In this document: in pieces, positions 1-9,500 of the stretch | Numbering within the stretch: position 1 is the first letter of the stretch | How the letters are laid out: the number at the start of each line of letters is the position of its first letter | Assembly: GCA_019636375.1 (NCBI GenBank) | Contig: JAHBXS010000004.1 | Span: 372,001-436,000, forward strand | Length of the DNA stretch: 64,000 bases | Direction: 5' to 3' | DNA from: Pirellulaceae bacterium | Lineage (GTDB): Bacteria; Planctomycetota; Planctomycetia; Pirellulales; Pirellulaceae | Program-made: the position numbers and the translations under genes | The notes under the pieces: generated by a model | Database searches by the model: none | Told to the model about the DNA's origin: nothing | The model's input: only the letters and a program-made list of their open reading frames with translations

Positions 1-657
1 TTGGACAACTATGCGACGGTCGCCGAAGCGGTGGCCGCGATGGCTGATCCGCCTTTCGTGATTATCGCCCCGACGCTTCCCAACGGTTATGCCGCTGGAT
101 TGCATCTTGCAATTTCCGATGCGTCAGGCGATTCGGCAATCTTTGAATACATTAAAGGCGAGTTAGTGATTCATCATGGACGGGAATACAATGTCATGAC
201 CAATTCCCCCACATTCGACGAACAACTTGCTTTGAATACGTACTGGGATAAAATCGGTGGCAGCCGTTTCATGCCAGGTACTATTAGCGCTGCAGATCGC
301 TTTGTTCGAACAACCTATTACGCCAAACAATCCCCGAAGTACAAAGATCCGGAATTAGCTTTAGCGTCAGTGTTTTCCCAGATGCGGATGGTGAGTGTCC
401 CCCTTGGCTTGTCTGACGAGCAAAATCCGAACCTGTCCATGACACTGTGGCGAACCGTTGCGGATCAAAAAACGAAAGTCCTTTACTTCGATTCGGCGAT
501 TTTTCCGTCGGTATGCTGGGTAAACATGAGCAAGTTCGATTTGAATGAGGGTGCCACACCAAAGACAATCCGCGTCGAGCGAGGCCAACCGTTGGCGGGC
601 GATCTTTCAGAGTCACTTAAACCAGCAGAACCGTTCAAGTGGTTGGGGGCTGAGTGA
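1..657 (+). CDS. Linear amide C-N hydrolase (choloylglycine hydrolase / penicillin V acylase family), C-terminal part
   Basis: The gene enters from outside the window, so the TTG at base 1 is not a real start. The 218 visible residues carry family landmarks: VMTNSPTFDEQL, then MPGTISAADRFVR, then the late strand MTLWRTVADQKTKVLYFDS. These match the Ntn-hydrolase family that cleaves linear amides such as bile-salt conjugates and penicillin V, or N-acyl homoserine lactones. The catalytic N-terminal Cys lies upstream and cannot be checked. Substrate and export are therefore unknown. No downstream operon partner: the next gene lies on the other strand. Confidence 0.75.
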   Translation: MDNYATVAEAVAAMADPPFVIIAPTLPNGYAAGLHLAISDASGDSAIFEYIKGELVIHHGREYNVMTNSPTFDEQLALNTYWDKIGGSRFMPGTISAADRFVRTTYYAKQSPKYKDPELALASVFSQMRMVSVPLGLSDEQNPNLSMTLWRTVADQKTKVLYFDSAIFPSVCWVNMSKFDLNEGATPKTIRVERGQPLAGDLSESLKPAEPFKWLGAE

Positions 658-844
658 TTGAGAGGCTGTGACGTCTGTGAATCACCTAATCCGAAGTTGG
701 CGAGAGCTGACCGTCTCGGAAGAAATGGTTAAGCCTCATCGTCGCCCGCAGAGTGCGTTCCGGTTTGCCCATTGGTTATTCGGCCGTTTCACTCGCCCCA
801 TAACTGGGCGGTCGAGTTTTATGACATTTACCGTGTGGTCGTAG

Positions 845-898
845 AGGGTCAGACCCCAGTTTTGCTCCCGAAGCGTGGCAAAATGGCGTCAGACCCTT
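845..898. repeat. Inverted pair with GGGTCAGACCC core (REP/BIME-like)
   Basis: The left arm AGGGTCAGACCCCAGTTTTGC and the reverse complement of the right arm AGGGTCTGACGCCATTTTGC are nearly the same, so the unit folds into one long hairpin. The same core recurs as an inverted pair at 37568-37652. The 658-1001 intergenic stretch holds only this unit and the hairpin repeat that follows it. Confidence 0.6.
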
Positions 899-900
899 GC

Positions 901-943
901 GCCAGAAACGCGAACAGGCCGACGTTGTGAGGCGTCGGCCTGG
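901..943. repeat. About 42-bp dispersed hairpin repeat, copy 1
   Basis: The stem CAGGCCGACG / CGTCGGCCTG is preceded by GCCAGAAACGCGAA. A copy differing at about one base lies at 32252-32296. Both copies lie 3' of a minus-strand gene (DUF1330 here, initiator tRNA there). They could act as transcription-end hairpins, although no clear T-run follows. Confidence 0.6.
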
Positions 944-1001
944 CATTTATGTACTCCCGGTTGGCCCTGCACCCGCGATCGGAAAGAGACATAGAGCACG
1001 G

Positions 1002-1295
1002 TTAGCTTGGAGTTCCTTCGACAAGCAAGCCGCGATAGATCGCGCCGCGCTGTCTGTGATTCGCAGCGTCTTGGTAAGCAGGGCTGTCGTACCACGCACG
1101 AGCAGATTCAGCACTCGGAAACTCCGCAATCACCACTCCTTCAACGTCGGGTCCCTCAAGTGTTGTATGGGGACCATAGGCGGAAAGAACTTTTATTGGA
1201 ACACCTTCGAGCGTTGAGGCAACTTTGGCCCAATACGCTTCAAGTTCAGCCCGGTCGAGAGTTTGTTCGCGAATAAAGATCATGTAAGCAGGCAT
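1002..1295 (-). CDS. DUF1330 domain protein
   Basis: 97 residues, which is the whole length of a DUF1330 (dimeric alpha/beta barrel) protein. Family features are the opening PAYMIFIRE, the middle GVVIAEFPSAESARAWYDSPAYQ and the ending RGLLVEG. The biochemical role of the family is not established. The ATG follows an AGGAG-like site (AGGAGAACTC), supporting this start. The SDR oxidoreductase lies 47 bp upstream on the same strand, so the two probably form an operon. Confidence 0.85.
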   Translation of the reverse strand: MPAYMIFIREQTLDRAELEAYWAKVASTLEGVPIKVLSAYGPHTTLEGPDVEGVVIAEFPSAESARAWYDSPAYQDAANHRQRGAIYRGLLVEGTPS

Positions 1296-1342
1296 TGAGT
1301 TCTCCTAAATGGGTTCTTGATTGAATGTTGGGTTCGACAATT

Positions 1343-2095
1343 TTAAAGTCCGCCGGTCGCGTGGATGACTTCTCCGGTCAGCCAACCGGAATCGTCCGAG
1401 GCTAAGAAGACTACGACTCGCGCGATGTCCAGTGGTGTGCCAATGCGACCCAATGGAGTCATACTCACAAGTCGCTTTTCAACGTCACTACCAACACCAT
1501 ACAAACCGGCTTCCTTGGTTCCCTCGCTAAGTGTGGCACCGGGGTTTACTGAGTTGACCCGGATTCGACGCGAGGCGAGTTCTTTGGCTAGAACTCCCGT
1601 GATGGCATCTAGGCCACTCTTGCTAGCTGCGTAAATCGAGTAAGTGGGGGGCAGCGATCTCGAGGCAGCTGAGCCGATGTTGATAATACTGCCACCTTCA
1701 GAACCAAAGTGCTTAAGCGACTCTCGAATTGTCAACAACGGTCCAAGCAGATTGACGTTCATTTCTCGATGAAATTCCGCTTCGGTCATCTCGAAGATGG
1801 GCATCGCCTGATACACTCCAGCATTGTTGACCAGTATGTCAATCGATCCGTATTCTTCCGCCACTCGAGCAAATAGATGGGTCACGTCGGCAAAGTTCGA
1901 TACGTCACCTTGAATCGCCATCGCTCGCCCACCAGCGTCCGTGATCTTGCGAACAACGGCTTCTGCTCCACTTTGATCCGACGAGTAGTTCACAATTACC
2001 GAGGCCTCGGCTGCGGCGAGTTCAAGAGCAATGCCGGCCCCAATACCCTTGGATGCGCCCGTCACCAATGCTGTTTTCATTCTCAGTTTAGACAT
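1343..2095 (-). CDS. SDR-family NAD(P)-dependent oxidoreductase
   Basis: Classical short-chain dehydrogenase of 250 residues. It has the cofactor motif [10 protein letters not shown] near the N-terminus, NNAG (in [11 protein letters not shown]), a catalytic Ser in IINIGSAAS, YxxxK (YAASK) and the late [30 protein letters not shown]. It probably oxidises or reduces an alcohol/ketone; 3-oxoacyl-ACP-reductase-like proteins share this layout, so the substrate is open. I start it at [13 protein letters not shown] because AGGAGG lies 7 bases upstream. A longer frame reaching 2218 lacks family similarity at its N-terminus. Likely co-transcribed with the DUF1330 gene. Confidence 0.9.
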   Translation of the reverse strand: MSKLRMKTALVTGASKGIGAGIALELAAAEASVIVNYSSDQSGAEAVVRKITDAGGRAMAIQGDVSNFADVTHLFARVAEEYGSIDILVNNAGVYQAMPIFEMTEAEFHREMNVNLLGPLLTIRESLKHFGSEGGSIINIGSAASRSLPPTYSIYAASKSGLDAITGVLAKELASRRIRVNSVNPGATLSEGTKEAGLYGVGSDVEKRLVSMTPLGRIGTPLDIARVVVFLASDDSGWLTGEVIHATGGL

Positions 2096-2160
2096 GTTTT
2101 GTCCTCCTACGACTTTTGACACCATCGATGGAGGACTGTGACAGAACACTCGCGGAAATT

Positions 2161-3042
2161 TTAGTTCAGGTGCAACGTATCTCGAAAACTGCGCTGTTCG
2201 AACATTTGTCGCAACCACAGTATTTGATCCTTCGGCTCAAGGAATGGGTGGTCGCGGAAGAGCGTTGCATATTGTCGGTCCATAACATCGTCGACTTGCG
2301 CGTAAGTGCTAGCTGCTACACTTCTAATCTCGCTCAAACGTTGAGATACAAACATCATGTTGTTGGGATCAACGTGACCTGCATCGATGAAACCTTTCGT
2401 CTTCTTGTGGCAGCGGCATGGATTGTTGGAGTTGATGAGACCGCATTGGTTATTCATGAACTGATACAGATCTCGCCTCGCTCGGGAGAGCGATTGGCGG
2501 AAGTTGTCCGGTGACACGTCCAGGATTTCGCTGCCAACCGTGTCGCTGACGCCGAATACTTCTGCCAAAACGAAAATAAGCCGCTGTTTGCGGTCGAGGC
2601 ACAAGAGCATGCCCATGGTGCAGGCAATCTTCGCTTCTTCCACCAAGAGTGGCACTTCGACCGGCACGGCCTTTGGATCAGGAAGGTCAAGATCCGGCAC
2701 ACCGTTGATCGCATCGCCATAACCTGAAAACGATTGCGTTTGCAGCTCGCCGCCGCGGCGTTTCATGTTGAGCACATGATTCGTGGCGATTCGATAGAGC
2801 CACGTCCGGAACTTGCTTTCGCCATTAAAGGTGCTCAGCCGAGTGATGGCTTTGATCAAGACTTCCTGCGTCACTTCTTCCGCGTCATGAGGATAGAAGA
2901 CCATGCGTAACGCGATATTGTAAACCCAAGCTTGATGGCGAAGTATCAGCTTTTCAACTGCTGCTTGGCTACCATTCTTCGACTGTTCAATCAGTTCACT
3001 GTCTGTTGTTTCATCAATCATCTCGGCAAATGGATTGTGCAT
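2161..3042 (-). CDS. ECF-type RNA polymerase sigma factor with C-terminal extension
   Basis: 293 residues. Sigma region 2 lies at about 25-95 ([17 protein letters not shown], then [19 protein letters not shown]) and region 4 at about 145-195 ([23 protein letters not shown]). About 95 further residues follow, opening with [15 protein letters not shown], a Cys-rich motif I remember from ECF proteins with long tails. The tail could be a built-in sensor replacing an anti-sigma factor; that is inference. The ATG has GGAAG upstream. The gene follows the HExxH protein (3174-3914) on the same strand with a 131-bp gap, so the two probably work together. Confidence 0.88.
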   Translation of the reverse strand: MHNPFAEMIDETTDSELIEQSKNGSQAAVEKLILRHQAWVYNIALRMVFYPHDAEEVTQEVLIKAITRLSTFNGESKFRTWLYRIATNHVLNMKRRGGELQTQSFSGYGDAINGVPDLDLPDPKAVPVEVPLLVEEAKIACTMGMLLCLDRKQRLIFVLAEVFGVSDTVGSEILDVSPDNFRQSLSRARRDLYQFMNNQCGLINSNNPCRCHKKTKGFIDAGHVDPNNMMFVSQRLSEIRSVAASTYAQVDDVMDRQYATLFRDHPFLEPKDQILWLRQMFEQRSFRDTLHLN

Positions 3043-3173
3043 GACACGGTCTTCCTTTGGTTGTTATGGCCTCAATGGAGGTCGCCAAGATTCCACTTCT
3101 ATACGTTTTCGATCCTCTGCCGTCTATTGGTCAGGCGGCTTTTCCACACTTTCAGCTTGATTAAATTGACCCA

Positions 3174-3914
3174 TTAATTCAAAACGACCTCGGGCGATGT
3201 CAGAAGTCCGTCGTCTTTGTAACGATCGGTAGGGGTTCTAGCGTCTTCCCAGACAGTGGCGGTAAATGGAGTTGCGTTCTCCAGCAAGACGCTCCCAGGA
3301 TTCGAGCGAACTGCAGGCGTGATTTTCAGTGCCGCATCTACGACGTGAGTCGCCTCATGAAGCAACACATATTGAATTGCGGTGATATCGCCGACATCGG
3401 CTTTCAGGTAGAAACTGGACTTTTCGGTATTGAAGCAAGAACTTTCCTTTTCAACCAACCATTCCGCAGCGGACTGATTCAGAATGCCAGCGCGGATTGT
3501 AATGTCAAACAAACAAATCGCGTCATCTGGATTTACAGCGGATGTCAAAGCAGTGTTGGGCATGTCCGTGACCAGACTGATGCTCCTTAGTCTTTGCTTG
3601 AGAACAGATTGATGCAACGGTGGCAAAATTGAAATTGCGTCAATGAGCTTTTGCTGGTCCTGTTCGTTAAGAGTAAACGGCTTTGGGGACATCCCAGCGT
3701 CACGAAAAATGGCCAACACGCTATCCGGTGTTTTGCCGACGCGCTGGAACAAGGATTGATTTGGGTCCAGGCCGAACTGACGTTGCGTCACTGTGATTTG
3801 AGCTGACTCGTTTTCTTTATTGACCTCTTGAGCCCAACAATTAATGGAGGCAATGCACAACAAAAGGACTAGGTGCAGGCCCAAACGCAGGTATTTTCGA
3901 ACAGGATTCTTCAT
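3174..3914 (-). CDS. Secreted protein with HExxH motif (putative zinc-dependent, function unknown)
   Basis: 246 residues starting at MKNPVRKY, chosen because AAAGGAG lies just upstream. Residues 1-28 form a signal peptide (basic start, LGLHLVLLLCIASINCWA), so the protein is exported. HEATH at 186-190 is a candidate zinc-binding HExxH site and has an unusual ATH centre. I see no clear third ligand downstream, and the chain ends only about 55 residues later, so it may be shortened or catalytically inactive. I do not recognise a named family. The ECF sigma factor follows directly downstream on the same strand. Confidence 0.6.
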   Translation of the reverse strand: MKNPVRKYLRLGLHLVLLLCIASINCWAQEVNKENESAQITVTQRQFGLDPNQSLFQRVGKTPDSVLAIFRDAGMSPKPFTLNEQDQQKLIDAISILPPLHQSVLKQRLRSISLVTDMPNTALTSAVNPDDAICLFDITIRAGILNQSAAEWLVEKESSCFNTEKSSFYLKADVGDITAIQYVLLHEATHVVDAALKITPAVRSNPGSVLLENATPFTATVWEDARTPTDRYKDDGLLTSPEVVLN

Positions 3915-4004
3915 AACTTCTCCTTTGGTGGCATCGGACATACATTTGAAAGCCGACGGCGACTACTTACCCTTTGAAACCAAAAGCCCGGCACTGTGAC
4001 AAAA

Positions 4005-4453
4005 GATAACAAAACTTCTGCGGCCTTTGGCTCAACTAATGCCTTCAGTCGCTGCAAAAGATCCTTGGAAACGAAAAACTTCGGGCGTTCGGCCAGTTGG
4101 GATCGCCGGTGTCATATTGGCCGAGCCCAAGTTCCTGGAGGAGAATACTCGCTCGATCTGCACGGAAACTTCGGCTGAAAAGTCGAGTGTCGTGCAACCA
4201 GGCGATTTCTTACTTTGGACCCTCCGTCGGGGAGTATAAAATGAACTTACTTTACGTCTCCAGGCGATCGATGCAAACTTTTGTCGCCAGTGCGCCCGAT
4301 TGATGTAAGAGCACTGTCGTGACACCATCCAGCGATAGCGACTCAACCGCGTCCTCGAACTCATGCTCGGGATCGTTCCAGGAAACGATACTATTTGCTT
4401 CGTCATGAAAAATCCGTGTGCCAAGCAGATTGAATTTGCTTCAGGTCACTCAT
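4005..4453 (-). pseudogene. pglZ: Decayed N-terminal fragment of BREX phosphatase gene pglZ (type A)
   Basis: No intact frame exists, but the minus strand read across frames gives a continuous match to my memory of BREX-1 PglZ type A N-termini. In order it reads MSDLKQIQSAWHTDF; a +1 shift; IVSWNDPEHEFEDAVESL, SLDGVTTVLLHQSGALATK; an in-frame TAA; KFILYSPTEGP; another TAA; RLFSRSFRADRASILLQELGLGQ; a frameshift; FFVSKDLLQRLKALVEPKA. That is at least two frameshifts and two stops. The C-terminal alkaline-phosphatase-like domain and all other BREX genes are absent. This remnant is the only content I see between 3915 and the PadR promoter. Confidence 0.72.
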
Positions 4454-4670
4454 TCGTCATCCTTTCGCTTCCCCCATGTTCATTCATTGATGATTGCGAA
4501 TAAGCACTCGCATTGATGGTAAAGGCTTGGCCGCGATTCAAGACATAAACAGGGGATGGCGGCTGCATGAATTGCCCCTATTTGCTTTGCTAGCTTTCCT
4601 GTTCATTTTCATTCAAATGCTTGGAACTTCGAGGTATTTTGCTATTGTGCCGATGGGTGCTAGGACGATA

Positions 4671-4689
4671 TACCTAAAGGTTCAAGGTA
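4671..4689. promoter_or_regulatory. Candidate PadR operator
   Basis: TACCT-N9-AGGTA palindrome about 55 bp before the PadR start codon. PadR proteins often bind such dyads in their own promoters. The site is inferred from symmetry and position only. The stretch from 4494 to 4744 has an open frame with hydrophobic runs, but I see no gene in it. Confidence 0.35.
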
Positions 4690-4744
4690 ATGACAGGTCG
4701 GCTGTTTTAGCCATCGCCGTAAACTCGATGACTAAGGAGATCTA

Positions 4745-5116
4745 ATGGCAAAAGGCAATACGAACCCCGATTTTCTGAATGGCGTCCCAGAACTCGCAGT
4801 TTTACGAGTTTTGTTCGACGGGCCTCAGCATGGTTACGCGATCGTTCAAAGTATTTCGAAGCGCACAGGCGGTACACTGCAATTCGGCGAAGGGTCCATC
4901 TATCCGATATTGCATAAATTAGAACAGCAAGGCCTATTGATGACTCGGCGTGAAGTCGCTGGCGGACGAGAACGCATTGTGTATCGGCTTTCGAAGCGTG
5001 GCAGTAAACAACTCGAAGAAAGCTGTCATCGATGGCAGAATGTGGTTCAATCCGTTCAGGCACTTATTGAAGGAGGAGACAATGGATTGTCACCTGTGGT
5101 TCCAGCAGCTTCGTGA
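4745..5116 (+). CDS. PadR-family transcriptional regulator
   Basis: 123 residues with the PadR winged helix: LAVLRVLFDGPQHGYAIVQ, then the signature GEGSIYPILHKLEQQGLL, then the wing REVAGGRERIVYRLSKRG. Short PadR proteins of this kind are autoregulatory repressors. The ATG follows AAGGAGAT. The next gene starts inside this one (5082; 35-bp overlap) with its own AAGGAGGAG site, so the two are translationally coupled. By analogy the regulator controls the membrane protein that follows. Confidence 0.92.
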   Translation: MAKGNTNPDFLNGVPELAVLRVLFDGPQHGYAIVQSISKRTGGTLQFGEGSIYPILHKLEQQGLLMTRREVAGGRERIVYRLSKRGSKQLEESCHRWQNVVQSVQALIEGGDNGLSPVVPAAS

Positions 5117-5804
5117 TGCTTTGCGAAAACAACGCGTTCCGAAGCGGTACGCGAATCGTCTAATTGATGAATTGTGGTTTCACTACTTAGAAATGAAGGA
5201 GCGAGATGAAATGAATGGATTTTCAATCGAGGACAACGGCGGGGTGGAACGATTGGGATCACCAGAGACGCTGGCGATCCAGGCGGCGCAGGTACCGCGT
5301 GCAACTTGGGCAGGAAGACATCCATGGCTGGCGTTTATTATCGGTGCCCCTGCGATAACGCTTGGTTTGACAATTGGCTTATTATTTGTGATTTTCAATA
5401 TTCTAACTCTATTTGTTGAAGTGATAACTCTGGCGTCAGCCCCTTGGTTAGAGCCACTCATGATGGTTCTCAACTTCGTGCAAGTCGTAGTTCCTGCGAC
5501 CATCGCATGCTTTCTCGTGTGTCGACTGGTGAGTCGGTCGGTTCGTAGTCCTTGGTGGGGAGTCGTGAGTTGCGGAGTGGTCGCCGTCCTTTGTAGCATG
5601 ATGCATGTTCATTGGGCACCGGCTGCTACCATTCCTGGAACCGGGATGTTGTCGATTGGTATTCTCGCTTGGCCAACACCAACGACATTGTTGCACGCTA
5701 CGGTACCACTAGTCATTGGAGTCGTTTTTGCGATCAAGAATTTTTCGCCAAGAAAACCTCAATCTCATAAATCAGCGCCGGTTGCGGTTCGTGCAGCAGC
5801 CTAG
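5082..5804 (+). CDS. Membrane protein with HAAS-like cytoplasmic head, coupled to PadR
   Basis: 240 residues. I start it at MDCHLWFQQLRDALRKQ because a strong AAGGAGGAG site precedes it; a longer frame from 4950 only shadows PadR. Residues 1-75 resemble the HAAS/permease-prefix helical domain (RYANRLIDELWFHYLEMKERDE, RLGSPETLAIQAA) typically linked to PadR regulators. About four to five membrane helices follow, for example PAITLGLTIGLLFVIFNIL and FVQVVVPATIACFLVCRL. No transport or catalytic domain is attached. It may sense or relay a membrane signal, but its function is unknown. Confidence 0.75.
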   Translation: MDCHLWFQQLRDALRKQRVPKRYANRLIDELWFHYLEMKERDEMNGFSIEDNGGVERLGSPETLAIQAAQVPRATWAGRHPWLAFIIGAPAITLGLTIGLLFVIFNILTLFVEVITLASAPWLEPLMMVLNFVQVVVPATIACFLVCRLVSRSVRSPWWGVVSCGVVAVLCSMMHVHWAPAATIPGTGMLSIGILAWPTPTTLLHATVPLVIGVVFAIKNFSPRKPQSHKSAPVAVRAAA

Positions 5805-5869
5805 CACATCTTAACTCATTTAAGTCAGCGGAAAGTGCCTTCGTGCACTTTCTGCCACAATTGATGTTT

Positions 5870-6391
5870 GTGAAATTAATTGCCGTTTCGCGAATAACAG
5901 TAGGTGCCAGCCCAAAGTCAATGATTTTGGGGGCCGTCACCTCCTCCTGCATGCCGACGAATACGTTCCCAGGTTTGAGGTCGCGGTGGATGATCCCTTT
6001 TTTGATGGACATGCTGGACGCCGGAACAAAAATCGATGAACAGCTTCAGCCGCTGGTCGATCAAGAGTTTGTTCACGTCGCATTACTGCGTGAGCCGTTT
6101 TCCAGCGACGAGTTCCATCATTTATTAGGGCCGGCCGTCGGCAGTCGCCCCAGCATCCAGAATCCGCGATGTTGAGGTGGTTTATCAGGGCAAGGCCTGA
6201 CGTTCGGCTTCGAATCGGGCGATGATCTCTTTGGAGCCGACGCCCTCGTTGATCAATATCAGGGCTACCCGCCGTTTGCCCGGTTCCGCTTGTTTGGCAA
6301 CCCAGACTTCTGCCATCCCTTCCGTGCCTAGTCGCTGCAAAAGTTTGTAGGGGCCAGTCAACTGGCTTTTTGGCAAATCCGAATCCGGCAA
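5870..6391 (-). pseudogene. Degraded Ser/Thr protein kinase
   Basis: Pieces of a Hanks-type kinase appear in the right order but in different frames: GPYKLLQRLGTEGMAEVWVA (Gly loop), RRVALILINEGVGSKEI (Lys replaced by Ile), ARFEAERQAL, a stop, MELVAGKRLTQ, a stop, KLLIDQRLKLFIDFCSGVQH, a frameshift, then KGIIHRDLKPGNVFV and KIIDFGLA. Similarity ends soon after DFG. It is a decayed paralogue of the kinase at 6562-9639, which has the same linker wording, probably from an old duplication. The 170 bp between the two show no gene. Confidence 0.8.
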
Positions 6392-6561
6392 ATCTGAATG
6401 TAATTTGTTATTCGTCCGATGAGGAATCCAATTAGGTACCGGTACACGTCACTTTGAGTTTAGGCCCATTTTTCAAGACGCTCGGTGACGATGACCATTC
6501 GGTGGATCTGTATTTTTTCCTGGATTTAGGCGACGCTCTCGACAATTTCCCTTCACACCTC

Positions 6562-9500
6562 CTAGTCACGCGGTGCGGTACGCCACAGACGGATTTCGCA
6601 ATAGTCATCCGCAGTAACCAATGTGCCGTCGGGCAGGTAAGTCATTTTGTAGACGTTGGTATCCATGGTCAGGGAGCCGATTTCATCGAATGTAGCAAGA
6701 TTCCAAAGCTTGATTTGTGTGCCTGAACCGGTCGCCAGCGTCCGTCCATCGGGGGCGAAGTGATAATCCCGGATCGGCCTCCGGTGGCCTTTCAGCATCG
6801 CGACTGGCGTTCCAGTGATCGGGTCGCGCAATTCGACAAATAGTCCGACGGGGCGAATACCAAAGCCCTTTCCAGGAGTTCCCAGTTGTTTTACTTCTGC
6901 GGATTGAACCCAGGGAGCTTCCATTTCGGGCAACCTGACTCCAGAATCAACATCCCAAAATGTGACTTGCCGTTGAACTTTCGCTGCCCGATTTTTGGCA
7001 TGCGCCTCAAGGCGAAGCACCTTTCCGTCAGGACTGGCCAAAAGGCTAACGGGGAAGAATCCGCCTTGATCGCCAAGGCGAACCTTTATTTCCTCATCGA
7101 CCTTCCATCTGCGGGCAAGACCGTCGATAGCCCCTGTTACAATACGGGTTCCGTCAGAGGTAAAGTTTGCGCCGATGATCGCGCCGCCATGCCCCTTGAA
7201 AACGCCCGCCATCTTCACACCCGGAATGTCCCAGAGGAACAGCTTTGCTTCGTTCCCGCCGGCCGCAAGGTATTTCCCATCTAGAGACATCGCCAAGGTG
7301 TGAATGTGCTCGGTCGGCTCGTGGAATTGTGCGATTTTACTTTGCGTGCTTACATCCCATAGTTCGACCCGATGAGGAGGACCACCGAAAGCCGTGGCCA
7401 GAACCTTTCCACCTTCCGAAAGCGCCAGGCCAAATGTCCAGTAATTGCCAGAATCAATGGTGAAATCTGGTTTCCGCTGTTTCAAATCCCAGACACAAAT
7501 CTGGTTACCTCGACTACTCGCGAGGAACTTCCCGTCTGGGGAGTACGCCAGCACTGCTCCCTGCGCCAATTCGTCGACGGAAGTCGCGAGGCGATGCAAG
7601 AATTTTCCGTCGGCAACGTCATGGATATAGACGCCACTCCAGCCATCAATGACCAGGGCCAGCGACGTAGTGTCCGGCGAAAATGCAGCAGCTAGAACCC
7701 GCCTATTAGCAAGCGCAATGGGCTCATGAGCTTCTTCGTTGGCATCGAGATCCCACCGCCAGAGCTTTCCATCTACCAAGCCAAAGAGCGATCTGCCGTC
7801 AGCAGAGAATGATACGGCGTAGGAGCGCACGTTTGTAGATAGATTGACCCGTGTACGAACTGGAGCAGTAAACTCAAAAACTTTATCTTTTGTCCCGACA
7901 TCCCAGACCACTACGGTGCCGTTGACGCTTACGGTCGCCTGATGTTTCTCGTCGTGTGACAACGCCAAACAGGAAATTGGCTGACCATGGTCAAAAGTCG
8001 GCGCATTGCGGGCCTCGTCACATTGGCGACGCAAGTAATACCATTCGCTGCCGCGCATGTCCTCTTGATCATCGCTGGGCCGATGCCGCTCCAGCAATTC
8101 ATTCATCAATTCATAGTTACCTTCGTCTGCCGCACGAAACGCATGCGAACAGTCTGAAACGTAAAGCTGAAGTCGCAGGCGTTCCTCGGCTGTTTTGGTG
8201 GCGACCACTGCCTTACGGGCTTCTTCGGCGCGCAGAGTTTCAGCTTGCTGGGCTGCTCGCGCTTCTTGGGCTGACTGTTCGGCCTGACCACGAGCTATCG
8301 CCGCCTCGGCAGCGTTGGCCACGGCCTCGTTTCGCAAACGGTTGGCCGTGATGGCGCTCCAGATGCTGGCAATGGTAGCCAACAACAACGCGGCGGCAAT
8401 CATTGAACCGGCAAGGATCGTGCCGCGATTACGCTGAACGAGCTTCTTGAGCCGATAAGCCGTTGATGCAGGTTTGGCTAGAATCGGCTCCTGGTTGAGG
8501 AATCGGCCGATATCTTCGGCAAACGCCGATGCCGTGTCATAGCGACGGTCGCGTTCTTTTTCCAAGGCCTTCATCACAATCACGTCCAAGTCGCCACGAA
8601 TAGTCTTGGCCAGGTTAACAGAATCAATTCCCTGGCCATTGTCGGTAGATTTGTTGGTATTGGCCAACGTTGTCAACCGGGCACTGGGCGACTCGGGCGT
8701 TTCCTCACGAATGATTCGCCGCATCTCATCAAACGCCGCCGATTCCAGCTTTTTGCGATCGAAGGGAGTCGTCCCGGTCAGGAGCTCATAGAGCAGCACG
8801 CCCAGCGAATAGATGTCGCTGCGTGTATCGATATCCAAGGCATTGATCTCAGCCTGCTCTGGGCTCATATAAAGTGGGGTGCCGATCATTGACGCAAAAC
8901 GAGTGTAGATCGATTTGTCGGTCAACTGTTGACCGAGAGCTTTGGCAACACCGAAGTCAATCACTTTGACCACTGGCACGCCATCGTGGGGAGCGACCAG
9001 AATGTTTGTGGGTTTAAGATCGCGATGGACCACTCCTTTTTGATGGGCATGCTGGACTGCGTGGCAGACCTGGATAAACAATTCCAATCGCTGTTTGGTC
9101 GACAGCTTGTGAGTATTGCAGTAGTCTGTGATGAGAACTCCACGAACCAGTTCCATCACAAAGAATGGGCGACCAGAAGCGGTGGTGCTGGCGTCCAGGA
9201 TCTTGGCAATATGGGGATGATCCATCAACGCCAGCGCCTGACGCTCAGCTTCGAAACGGGCGACGATCTCGTGCGAGTCCATCCCGGGTTTGATCACCTT
9301 CAATGCCACTTTGCGACGGACAGGTTGTTCCTGTTCCGCGACATACACGACACCGAATCCGCCTTCACCGATTTTTTCACGGATCTTGTAGGGGCCGATC
9401 ATGGAACCGGGTTGGATGTCCACTGACGGACTTGCCATGGTTTGGTCGATAGTGACTGCGAAGGCCGGCGACCGCAGAAAGCTGCTCTCCGGTGCATGAG

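Noticed and set aside
2116..2514. 132-codon plus-strand open frame
   Set aside because: It lies antisense to the start of the SDR gene and the end of the ECF sigma gene and has no family features.
4032..4424. 130-codon minus-strand open frame
   Set aside because: This single frame reads as Arg/Ser-rich noise; the meaningful signal is the pglZ remnant running through other frames.
4494..4745. 83-codon frame with a hydrophobic segment before padR
   Set aside because: It covers the promoter and the candidate operator of padR, has no ribosome site and no recognisable domain.
6886..7284. Long plus-strand frames inside the kinase gene
   Set aside because: They are shadows of the WD40 part of the minus-strand kinase.
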